Shown: one piece after another, positions 34,886 to 42,780 of the stretch
Numbering within the stretch: position 1 is the first letter of the stretch
Layout of the letters: the number at the start of each line of letters is the position of its first letter
Source of the DNA: an uncultured Elusimicrobia bacterium
GTDB lineage: Bacteria > Elusimicrobiota > Elusimicrobia > Elusimicrobiales > Elusimicrobiaceae
NCBI GenBank assembly: GCA_947306425.1
Contig: CAMZGO010000005.1
Location: forward strand, 52,778 to 116,777
Length of the DNA: 64,000 nt
Direction: 5' to 3'
The notes under the pieces: model-generated
The model's database searches: none
What the model saw: only the letters and a program-made list of their open reading frames with translations
What the model was told of the DNA's origin: nothing
Translations under genes and position numbers: made by a program

Positions 34886-37800
34886 TTTCTAAATTTTTTA
34901 TAAACCGCCCGATTTTTGCTACTGTCTTGGCTTTGCTTATTATGCTCGGCGGTATTGTAGCAATAACTAAATTGCCGATAGAACAATACCCTGATTTAAC
35001 ACCGCCGACTATAGAAGTTTCCGCCACTTATTTAGGTGCTTCGGCAGAAGTTATTGCCCAAACGGTTGCAGCGCCTTTAGAAGAACAAATAAATGGTGTT
35101 GAAAATATGCTTTATATGGATTCCACCTCAAGTTCAGACGGGACAATGTCCTTAACTGTTTATTTTAAAATCGGCAGTGATCCGGACCAAGCCCTTATTG
35201 ACGTTAATAATCGTGTTCAGCAGGCAAGTTCTTCTTTACCGTCGGAGGTTACGAAATACGGGCTTACAGTACAAAAACGTTCTTCTTCATTAGTATTGCT
35301 TGCAACACTCTTTTCGCCCGACGGGCGGTATGATATAAATTATATCGGTAATTACGCGCTTATAAATATTATTGATGAACTTAAACGTATAAAAGGCGTC
35401 GGTGATGCCCAAGTAATGACTTCCAATGATTATGCTATACGTATTTGGCTTAAACCATCTTTGTTCAACAGGTTTAATTTGGGAATAAATGAAATTATTT
35501 CTGCAATTATGGCGCAAAATGCCCAGCGCAGCGGCGGCACAATAGGTGCAATGCCTATGAGTGACAGTATTTTAAAAACTTTTCCTTTAATTACTCCCTC
35601 CCGCCTTGTAACCCCGAAAGAATTCGGAGATATTATTTTGCGTGCTTCCCCCGACGGTAGCACTCTTCGCCTTAAAGATATTGCCGATATTACTTTGGGG
35701 GCACAGACCTATACTTCACAGGGTTACTATGATAAACAACCTGCAGTACCTATAGGTGTTTATTTAAGTGCCGGCGCAAATGCTGTTGAAACGGCAGGCC
35801 TTGTCAAAAAAGCACTTTCCAAAATGGAACAAAGTTTCCCCGAAGGCGTAAAATATGATATTGCTTATGATACGACAATCTTTGTCAAAGAATCAATTAA
35901 AGGTGTTATTATTACTTTGGTGGAAGCATTTATTTTAGTGTTTTTGGTAGTATTTTTGTTTTTAAAGGACTGGCGCGCCACTTTGATACCTTGCGTCGTA
36001 GTGCCTGTTGCTATTATCGGTGCTTTTTTGGGTATGTTGATGCTTGGGTTTTCAATAAACAGTTTAACTCTTTTCGGTTTGGTTTTGGCCATAGGTATGG
36101 TAGTTGATGATGCCATAGTAGTTATAGAAAATGCCGACAGAATTTTAAGTACGGAAGAACTGCCTGTCAAAGAAGCTGTAACACGCGCTATGGATGAAGT
36201 AAGCGGCCCGATAGTCGCAATAGTTTTGGTATTGTGTTCGGTGTTTATACCTGTCGGTTTCATGGGCGGTTTTAGCGGAATAATGTACCAGCAATTTGCA
36301 ATTACTATTGCAATTTCAGTTGTAATTTCCGGCGTGATGGCTTTAACTTTAACACCGGCTATGTGCGCCCTTATGCTTGAAAAAGAAAGAAAAGCAACAA
36401 AAGGGTTTTTCTTTCACTTTGATAATATGTTTGAAAAATTTACCGCTAAATATGTAAATATCAGCGAATTTTTTATACGAAGAATAACACTTGGTATTGT
36501 TTTATTTTTAGCTTTATGTCTTGCATGCCTGTTCTTGTTTAGTAAAGTACCTTCCAATTTGTTACCGGATGAAGACCAAGGACTTTTGATGGTATATTCC
36601 GGGCTTGACCCTGCAACTTCGCTTCCACAAACAGATGAAGCGGCAAGTAAAGTTGAAGATTTATTATTATCTTTTCCTGAAGTGGAAAGGGAATTTAGTT
36701 TCAGCGGTTTTAATATTTTAAATTCTACCAGCCAAACAAATGCTATTGCAAGTTTCGTAACATTAAAACCTTGGGATAAAAGGACTAAAAAAAATCAAAG
36801 TGCAAGTGCATTGGTAGGGCAGATTTCCAAAAAGGCTTTGCTTGAAATTCCAAAAGCATATATTTTGCCGTTCATGCCCCCACCGATTATGGGTTTAAGC
36901 ACGACAGGGGGTATAGAGGGTTATATTCAAAGTAAGGGTAACGGTACTCCTGATGAACTTGCCCAAGTAACCGATAAATTTATAGAAGAAGCCAAAAAAA
37001 TAAAAGGGCTTGCTAATGCACAAACAACCTATTCGGCAAGTTACCCGCAATATACCTTGACGGTTGATAATGTAAAAGCACTTTCAATGGGCTTAAATTT
37101 AGATGATTTGTACAATACTTTGGCTTCAACTATCGGCGCAAGTTATGTAAATGATTTCACGCTTTATTCCCGTAACTTTAAAGTTATGGTACAGGCGGAA
37201 GACAGCGCCCGCCAATCCCCGGAACAAGTGGGCAATTTATATATAAAATCAAACAACGGTGCTATGGTACCGATGGCTGCCGTATCAAATGTTACTCCTA
37301 GTTTAGGGCCAAGCATAGTGGAACGTTTTAATGCTTTCCCTTCGGCCAATTTGGTGGTTACGCCTGAGGGTATAAGTTCCGGGCAGGCAATAAATGCCCT
37401 TGAAGAACTTGCTAAACAAGTTCTGCCGGAAAATTATGCCCTTGCGTGGAGCGGTACTGCCTTGGAGGAAACACAAAGCGGGAGTACTTCGGCTTTAATT
37501 CTATTGCTTGGTGTCGTGGTAGTATTTTTAATTTTGGCGGCACAATATGAAAGTTGGTCGCTGCCTTTTTGTGTACTTACGGCAGTTCCTTTTGCAATTT
37601 TCGGTGCTTTTTTAGGCACTTGGTTTAGGGGGTTGAGTAACGGCATATACTTTCAGGTAGCGCTTGTTGCTTTAATCGGTCTAGCGGCAAAAAATGCCAT
37701 TTTGATTGTAGAATTTGCGCTTATACTTAAACAAAAAGGTGCAAGCGCCGCTGCCGCCGCCTTGGAAGGTGCTAAAATACGTTTTAGGCCGATTATTATG

Positions 37801-38028
37801 ACCTCGCTTGCATTTGTTTTGGGAACACTCCCCCTTGCAGTCAGTAAAGGGGCAGGTGCGGCAAGCCAAGTATCCCTTGGAACGGCGGTAGTTTTTGGTA
37901 TGCTGGGGGCTACAATATTTGCCCCTTGTTTTGTGCCTTTGTTCTTTTATTTACTTAACAGAAAACGCGGTGAGAAACCAAATTTTACTATAACGCAAGA
38001 GGAGAATAATCAAAATGAAAATGTGTAA
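34882..38028 (+). CDS. RND efflux transporter, HAE1 family (AcrB-like)
   Basis: 1048 residues, full length for an AcrB-type pump. The N-terminus MISKFFINRPIFATVLALLIMLGG and the first docking/porter repeats are followed by TM4 with the proton-relay Asp pair in GMVVDDAIVVIENADR (~405-408). The second repeat has the TM10 lysine in GLAAKNAILIVEFA. It should extrude drugs, detergents or bile salts from the periplasm using the proton gradient. The ATG overlaps the adaptor stop (ATGA). Confidence 0.95.
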   Translation: MISKFFINRPIFATVLALLIMLGGIVAITKLPIEQYPDLTPPTIEVSATYLGASAEVIAQTVAAPLEEQINGVENMLYMDSTSSSDGTMSLTVYFKIGSDPDQALIDVNNRVQQASSSLPSEVTKYGLTVQKRSSSLVLLATLFSPDGRYDINYIGNYALINIIDELKRIKGVGDAQVMTSNDYAIRIWLKPSLFNRFNLGINEIISAIMAQNAQRSGGTIGAMPMSDSILKTFPLITPSRLVTPKEFGDIILRASPDGSTLRLKDIADITLGAQTYTSQGYYDKQPAVPIGVYLSAGANAVETAGLVKKALSKMEQSFPEGVKYDIAYDTTIFVKESIKGVIITLVEAFILVFLVVFLFLKDWRATLIPCVVVPVAIIGAFLGMLMLGFSINSLTLFGLVLAIGMVVDDAIVVIENADRILSTEELPVKEAVTRAMDEVSGPIVAIVLVLCSVFIPVGFMGGFSGIMYQQFAITIAISVVISGVMALTLTPAMCALMLEKERKATKGFFFHFDNMFEKFTAKYVNISEFFIRRITLGIVLFLALCLACLFLFSKVPSNLLPDEDQGLLMVYSGLDPATSLPQTDEAASKVEDLLLSFPEVEREFSFSGFNILNSTSQTNAIASFVTLKPWDKRTKKNQSASALVGQISKKALLEIPKAYILPFMPPPIMGLSTTGGIEGYIQSKGNGTPDELAQVTDKFIEEAKKIKGLANAQTTYSASYPQYTLTVDNVKALSMGLNLDDLYNTLASTIGASYVNDFTLYSRNFKVMVQAEDSARQSPEQVGNLYIKSNNGAMVPMAAVSNVTPSLGPSIVERFNAFPSANLVVTPEGISSGQAINALEELAKQVLPENYALAWSGTALEETQSGSTSALILLLGVVVVFLILAAQYESWSLPFCVLTAVPFAIFGAFLGTWFRGLSNGIYFQVALVALIGLAAKNAILIVEFALILKQKGASAAAAALEGAKIRFRPIIMTSLAFVLGTLPLAVSKGAGAASQVSLGTAVVFGMLGATIFAPCFVPLFFYLLNRKRGEKPNFTITQEENNQNENV

Positions 38029-39436
38029 AATATTTTTGCTTCTAACTTTACCTTTGCTTATTTTTAATGCTTGTATGCTTGGGCCTAAATATAAAAAACC
38101 CGTCTACGATTTGCCGCAAAATACTGCATCTGATGAGGATTATTATATTTCTTTCAGGCCTAATTGGTGGAAGATGTTTAAAGATGAGAATCTTAATAAA
38201 ATAATTCATGAAGCCTTGATTTATAATACGGATTTAATTGCCGCAACGGCACGTTTGGATTACGCAAGAGCAAATTATATCTCCGCACGCGCTGGACGTA
38301 TGCCGGCCCTTACGGCTTCCGTTAATCCCGCTAAAGCGGACAGTAATACCCCTTACATTACAGGTACCAGCGAGGCAGCTTTAAGTGCTTCATTTGAACT
38401 TGATTTATTTGGGAAATACCGTGCTTTAAGCAAAAGTGCTTATGCGAATTGGTTATCTTCAAAAGCGGCGCGCGAGCAAGTGCGTTTAACCTTAATAGGC
38501 CAAGTGGCAAAGGCTTATTTTAAAATGCTTTCGCTTGATTTGCAGTTAAAAATAGCCCAATATACGCTAAAATCAAGAGAAGAAGATTATAGAATTTATA
38601 AAATCCGCTTTGAGAACGGTTATATCAACAAAGTGGATTTAAAAAGGGTGGAAGCGGAAATGTACTCGGTAAGTACACAGGTAGAAAATACAACTCTTTC
38701 CTTGCTGCAGGCGCAAACTAATTTACAGGTGTTGCTTGGGAAAAGTCCAAAAGAAATTGTTGAAGGGCCCTTAATTGAAAGTAAAAATATTGACGATATT
38801 TTTGTTGTACCTACGGTACCGGACAATATACCTTCAACTTTGCTTACAAGACGCCCTGATATAATTAAAGCAGAACAGTCCTTAATTGCGGCAAATGCAC
38901 AAATAAGCGCAGCACGGGCGGCATATTTCCCGGATATTTCTTTAACGGGTATGGGCGGTTTTGCAAGTGAGCCACTGCACCATCTTTTTGAAACAAATTC
39001 AAGTTTTTGGCAGATTTCCGGTGCAGGTATTTTAAATATTTTCCAAGGCGGTAAAATAATTGCGCAAAATAAAGCCGCAAGTGCGAAGTATAGGGAAATG
39101 CTGGCTTCTTACCAAAACACCGTACAACTTGCTTTTAAAGATGCTCTTGATTCTTTAAATGCCAATAAATTATACCGTAAAATATATATGGAAACAAAAC
39201 AACAAACAGAGGCTCTAAAAGAAACATATCAATTAACAAAAATGCAGCAAGATGCCGGTTTAATTAATACTACAGATTTACTTTTGGTTGAACAAAATTT
39301 ACTTAGTGCAGAAGTGCGTTTGGTGCAAGCGCGCCAAGCGGAACTTGAGGCGATAGTTTCTTTGGCTCTTGCCGTAGGCGGCGGTTTTGAAGAAGACAAA
39401 TTTTTACATCCCAAAAAACATAAAAACAGAGATTAA
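38015..39436 (+). CDS. RND efflux outer-membrane factor lipoprotein (NodT/TolC-like)
   Basis: 473 residues with a lipoprotein signal ending LLIFNAC (Cys20), then LGPKYKKP, the usual opening of NodT/OprM proteins. Two repeats of the TolC fold follow, with long helices (EEDYRIYKIRFENGYINKVDLKRVEAEM; TYQLTKMQQDAGLINTTDLLLVEQNLL). It starts 14 bases inside the pump gene with GAGGAG upstream. The last ~15 residues (KFLHPKKHKNRD) have a second, slightly different copy of their DNA 306 bases downstream, on the far side of a repeat element. Confidence 0.93.
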   Translation: MKMCKIFLLLTLPLLIFNACMLGPKYKKPVYDLPQNTASDEDYYISFRPNWWKMFKDENLNKIIHEALIYNTDLIAATARLDYARANYISARAGRMPALTASVNPAKADSNTPYITGTSEAALSASFELDLFGKYRALSKSAYANWLSSKAAREQVRLTLIGQVAKAYFKMLSLDLQLKIAQYTLKSREEDYRIYKIRFENGYINKVDLKRVEAEMYSVSTQVENTTLSLLQAQTNLQVLLGKSPKEIVEGPLIESKNIDDIFVVPTVPDNIPSTLLTRRPDIIKAEQSLIAANAQISAARAAYFPDISLTGMGGFASEPLHHLFETNSSFWQISGAGILNIFQGGKIIAQNKAASAKYREMLASYQNTVQLAFKDALDSLNANKLYRKIYMETKQQTEALKETYQLTKMQQDAGLINTTDLLLVEQNLLSAEVRLVQARQAELEAIVSLALAVGGGFEEDKFLHPKKHKNRD

Positions 39437-39745
39437 AATTTAATAAAATTTGTTTGGTTTTTCCCTTCTTTATTGCCTTCACCCGCATGGCGGGCGGAAG
39501 GTGGCTTGCGCAGTTGTTTGCGCAAGACGAATGGGGGATAAAATTTCCTCATTAGTAAACAAAAATTGGTTAATAACTTTATTTCGTTTTTGACAACCCC
39601 CACCCGTCGCTGCGCGACACCCTCCGCCCTTTCTTATTTTTGCCTCGGGTAGAATTACCCAAAGCAAAAATAAAACGTCAAGGGTGAGGGCAATAAGGAA
39701 AGCAAATTTTTACATCCTAAGAAAGATAAAAATAAGGGTAAGTAA
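39397..39745. repeat. Degenerate MITE-like element between imperfect direct repeats of a gene end
   Basis: The 386-base gap after the outer-membrane factor gene holds no gene. CAAATTTTTACATCC plus about 15 further mostly matching bases occurs at 39397 (inside the gene end) and again at 39703. The DNA between shares blocks with the 343-bp MITEs in the same order: CATTAGTAAAC, CAACCCCCACCC, CCGCCCTTTCTTATTTTTGC, GCAAAAATAAAACG and GGTGAGG/GGGGAGG. It lacks their terminal repeats. The outer ends TTATTGCC and GGCAATAA are mutually inverted. It looks like an old or related insertion that duplicated the gene end. Confidence 0.65.
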
Positions 39746-39772
39746 AAAACAAAAAGAAATAATTTGTAAAAT

Positions 39773-39806
39773 AAATATCCCCCCATGTTTGAGGGGATAT
39801 TTTTAT
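39773..39806. terminator. Terminator between the efflux operon and the SIMPL gene
   Basis: AAATATCCCC (39773-39782) pairs with GGGGATATTT (39793-39802), followed by TTATATT; A-rich on the other side, so it may work in both directions. Confidence 0.75.
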
Positions 39807-39822
39807 ATTGAAGGCGTATAAC

Positions 39823-40542
39823 TTATTCTAAATAATAAGTAATAGTGGAAACTACACGTACTTTCTTGTCTATCTGTTGCGTTTCTTGTAAATAGGGGAT
39901 TTCCTCACTAGGCAAAATGCTGAAAACACCTTGTTGTGCCGTATGTATTTTACCCACTTTTGCACCGGAACTTTTGGCAAATTCTTCAGCTGCAATTTTT
40001 GCATTTTGGGTGGCTTCACTCAGCATTTCCGGTTTAATATCATTTAACTTTGTAAACAAATAATTGACGGGTGAAGAATAACTTTGGCTGTCAAAAATTA
40101 TACCCTTTTCAATTAAAGCGCCCATTTTGCCCAAAGATGACGCAACCAAGTCAACTTTTTTACTTTTTACCGTTATAGTTTGTGATAAAATAAAGTGAAT
40201 AGCGGTATTTGTATTATAAGGGTTGGCGGTTAAATCGTTGGTGTCAAGGCGGCCTATATTGATTTCCCCCTCTTCAAAACCAAGATTTTTTAAATGTTCG
40301 GTTATGGTTTTTTGCTGGATTGCCATTTTTTGTTGTAAGGCAACGGCATCATCACCGGTTTGCACAAATTTAAGTTCCCAAACGGCTAAATCGGCTTTAA
40401 CATTTTTTTCCGCTAAGCCCTTAACCGTTACAAAATTTGCACCTAAACGGGCTTTATAATAATAATAACCCGTAAAAACACCGCCTAAAATAAGGCCGAT
40501 GCTTAAAATAACTGCTGATGCAAGTATCTTTCTATTTTCCAT
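39823..40542 (-). CDS. SIMPL-domain protein (YggE-like), membrane-anchored
   Basis: 239 residues: an N-terminal membrane helix (ILASAVILSIGLILGGVFTGYYYY) and a periplasmic SIMPL/DUF541 domain beginning FVTVKGLAEKNVKADLAVWELKF. Later motifs are ITVKSKKVDLVASSLGKMGALIEKGIIFDSQ and SEATQNAKIAAEEFAKSSGAKVGKI. Family members form periplasmic oligomers linked to envelope or oxidative stress; the precise role is unknown. A single-gene unit by spacing. Confidence 0.88.
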   Translation of the reverse strand: MENRKILASAVILSIGLILGGVFTGYYYYKARLGANFVTVKGLAEKNVKADLAVWELKFVQTGDDAVALQQKMAIQQKTITEHLKNLGFEEGEINIGRLDTNDLTANPYNTNTAIHFILSQTITVKSKKVDLVASSLGKMGALIEKGIIFDSQSYSSPVNYLFTKLNDIKPEMLSEATQNAKIAAEEFAKSSGAKVGKIHTAQQGVFSILPSEEIPYLQETQQIDKKVRVVSTITYYLE

Positions 40543-40588
40543 ATAGTATTCTCCTGTAAAATAATTATAGCATTTATATCAAAGAAAT

Positions 40589-40611
40589 AAGGTATAATAT
40601 TTCTATACCTT
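40589..40611 (+). promoter_or_regulatory. Perfect inverted repeat overlapping the -10 of the ankyrin gene
   Basis: AAGGTATA-N7-TATACCTT spans 40589-40611 and contains TATAAT, the probable -10 of the gene starting at 40625. It may be an operator or a 5' hairpin in the mRNA. Confidence 0.5.
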
Positions 40612-40624
40612 AGTGGAGGTTTTT

Positions 40625-42115
40625 ATGTTTAAAAAAATAACGATTACACTTTTATGTTTATGTTGTACTTTAAGTTCCTACGCAAAAGGGGACAAAATAA
40701 ATCGTGCCTATGAAAATATGATAGGAGGGGAAGCATCCAAACAAAAGGAATATAGTTATTTGTATGATACCTCTTTGATACAGGCAATTAAGAAACAGGA
40801 TATGGAAAGGGTACAATTTTTATTGCTTGCCAATGTAAATCCGAACGAAAAAAATGATGAAAGGCAAACCCCGCTGAATGTTGCTTTGAGTTATCCCTCC
40901 GAAAAAATTGTTACTTTATTACTTGACAGGGGTGCAAATGTAAATGAACCTGCAAGGTATGGTATTACCCCTTTAATGTATGTTGCTGCGGAAAAAGACA
41001 GTAAAATTATGAATACTTTGCTTGAATACGGCGCAAATCCTAACTTGAAAGATAATCAGGGCAAAACAGCCCTTATGTATGCCGTAGAAAATTTAAATTA
41101 TGATACAGCTTCCGCTTTGCTTAATTTAACAAAAATTGATTTGTCCATAAAAGACAAAAATGGGCAAACGGCTTTTATTTATGCTTTTAATAAAGATGAT
41201 GAAAATATGTTATCACTTTTTACTTCAAGAGGGATTAAATTAGATCCACAGGATAAAATGGTTAGAAAGATGTTCTTTGATGCAGTAAAAGAAGATAATG
41301 CTGATAAAGCACGCAGAATGATTAATTACGGTTTTATTTTGGATGCCAAAGATGCCGATGGTAAAAAGGCATTGCTTAAAGCCGTAAAAGAAAAAAATAC
41401 AAATATGGTAAATATTTTGCTTGATGCCGGCATAAATCCCAATATTAAAGACAGTTTGGGCGCCCCGATTTTGATAGTTGCCGCCAAAGGTGATGATATT
41501 GATACAGTTCAGGCAATTTTGGGACATAAAGCAGAAGTTGATATGAAAGATGCTTTAGGTAATACCGCTTTAAATTATGCAGTTAAAAATAAAAATGATG
41601 ATATGACCCAAGTTTTAATTTCCCACGGCGCTAAAATGGAAGGGCAAAATAAGGCCGGTCAAAATGTTTTAACTTTTGCTAATAATGATGTTACCGATAA
41701 CACTAAAGAGATTATGCGTAAATATGCCATAGATTTTTCTACTTGGAATGAAAAGGAGTTAAAAGATTATATTGAACGCTCAGAGTATAATTTAAAAGCC
41801 GCAAAAGATGCTCTTGCTCAAAGAACTGCGGCAACTCCTGTTTTGAAATATACGGATGAAAAGGCTCCTGCGGCAGCAGTACCTGTTGTTACGCCTGTTA
41901 AACAAAATAAACCAAAACCAAATTATAAACCAAAAGCAATACAAAAAAATTCAAATAAAACAATGGTTAAGGAAACTGTGCAGCCGGAACCTCAAACGAA
42001 TACTTTGATAGCTGTTCAGGAAGAACCTGCTACCCCTGCCGCACCAGAAATACCTGCATCTTACGGGGAGGGAGATGTAAGCCCCGAAGCAGAAACAAAC
42101 CCGTATACTTTTTAA
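40625..42115 (+). CDS. Exported ankyrin-repeat protein with Pro-rich C-terminus
   Basis: 496 residues; the ATG at 40625 is chosen because GGAGG lies just before it and it opens a signal peptide (MFKKITITLLCLCCTLSSYA). Residues ~50-380 are about ten ankyrin repeats (e.g. RQTPLNVALSYPSEKIVTLL, YGITPLMYVAAEKDSKIMNT, KTALMYAVENLNYDTASALL). The last ~110 residues are rich in Pro, Ala, Lys and Glu, possibly an anchor or linker. A periplasmic or surface protein-binding role is likely. Partner unknown. Confidence 0.88.
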   Translation: MFKKITITLLCLCCTLSSYAKGDKINRAYENMIGGEASKQKEYSYLYDTSLIQAIKKQDMERVQFLLLANVNPNEKNDERQTPLNVALSYPSEKIVTLLLDRGANVNEPARYGITPLMYVAAEKDSKIMNTLLEYGANPNLKDNQGKTALMYAVENLNYDTASALLNLTKIDLSIKDKNGQTAFIYAFNKDDENMLSLFTSRGIKLDPQDKMVRKMFFDAVKEDNADKARRMINYGFILDAKDADGKKALLKAVKEKNTNMVNILLDAGINPNIKDSLGAPILIVAAKGDDIDTVQAILGHKAEVDMKDALGNTALNYAVKNKNDDMTQVLISHGAKMEGQNKAGQNVLTFANNDVTDNTKEIMRKYAIDFSTWNEKELKDYIERSEYNLKAAKDALAQRTAATPVLKYTDEKAPAAAVPVVTPVKQNKPKPNYKPKAIQKNSNKTMVKETVQPEPQTNTLIAVQEEPATPAAPEIPASYGEGDVSPEAETNPYTF

Positions 42116-42150
42116 AAATAGAAACATTTAATGCATATTTCGTTTAAAAT

Positions 42151-42176
42151 AAATATCCCCCGTCAGGGGGATATTT
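42151..42176. terminator. Bidirectional terminator between the ankyrin gene and the capsid-tail operon
   Basis: AAATATCCCCC-GTCA-GGGGGATATTT is a perfect 11-bp hairpin with A/T-rich sequence on both sides. It would stop both the ankyrin gene and the minus-strand phage-type operon. Confidence 0.75.
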
Positions 42177-42249
42177 ACTATAGGGGGCGTTTAGAAAAAG
42201 TAAGAAACGCATTTTAATACAAGGAGAAAACCCTATAATTGTGTTATAT

Positions 42250-42501
42250 TTATTTTGTTTTACTGCCAACTACTGCGCGAAGACCGAAAAGCCCTAAGCC
42301 CTCCAACAAATGTAAGGTTGCATCATTTGAAGCTATATTTTTACACCACATTATAAAATCTGTAAGTCCGTTGAAAGAGATAACTTGCTCAATATAGGTT
42401 AATAATGCCTGCAAGATTATTATTATTGCAGCTAAATAGACTTTTTTATCTTTTAAAAAATCCTTCGCTTTTTTAGTGAAATTTATTATTTTGTTTATCA
42501 T
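42250..42501 (-). CDS. Small membrane protein at the end of the capsid-tail operon, holin-like candidate
   Basis: 83 residues: a basic N-terminal helix (KIINFTKKAKDFLKDKK), one clear membrane segment (VYLAAIIIILQALLTYIEQV) and a weaker hydrophobic C-terminal one (LLEGLGLFGLRAVVG). It overlaps the preceding gene by 4 bases and closes the operon. Size, topology and place suit a phage holin. I see no sequence hallmark, so this is by context. Confidence 0.6.
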   Translation of the reverse strand: MINKIINFTKKAKDFLKDKKVYLAAIIIILQALLTYIEQVISFNGLTDFIMWCKNIASNDATLHLLEGLGLFGLRAVVGSKTK

Positions 42502-42779
42502 TTTTTATGACTCCTGTTAAGTAAAATATTTTTTATTATTTGGCTGTCTTGGGAAATTATTTTAATTTCCCCCTCAATTTTATTTTGACGGGAAGAAAGG
42601 GTGTGAAGTGCTGCCTCTACCTTGTCAAGGCGCTCAGGCGTCTTTAAAGTAGCCAAAACCCATAAAGTAACTGAAAGTAGGGCCGCCAAAATAAAAATTA
42701 AATTTTTGATAGTCAAACTTATTTTGAAAATTAAAGGCAAAGCATTTGCCATTTGTTTTGAAGTTAATATCGTTTGCAT
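42498..42779 (-). CDS. Small membrane/coiled-coil protein of the capsid-tail operon
   Basis: 93 residues with one strong membrane helix (LIFILAALLSVTLWVLATL) followed by a coiled coil (RLDKVEAALHTLSSRQNKIEGEIKIISQDSQIIKN). It starts 1 base after the tail-hub gene ends and overlaps the next small gene. Proteins of this shape in phage late operons are holins, antiholins or spanin-like; the true role is open. Confidence 0.6.
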   Translation of the reverse strand: MQTILTSKQMANALPLIFKISLTIKNLIFILAALLSVTLWVLATLKTPERLDKVEAALHTLSSRQNKIEGEIKIISQDSQIIKNILLNRSHKK

Positions 42780-42780
42780 T

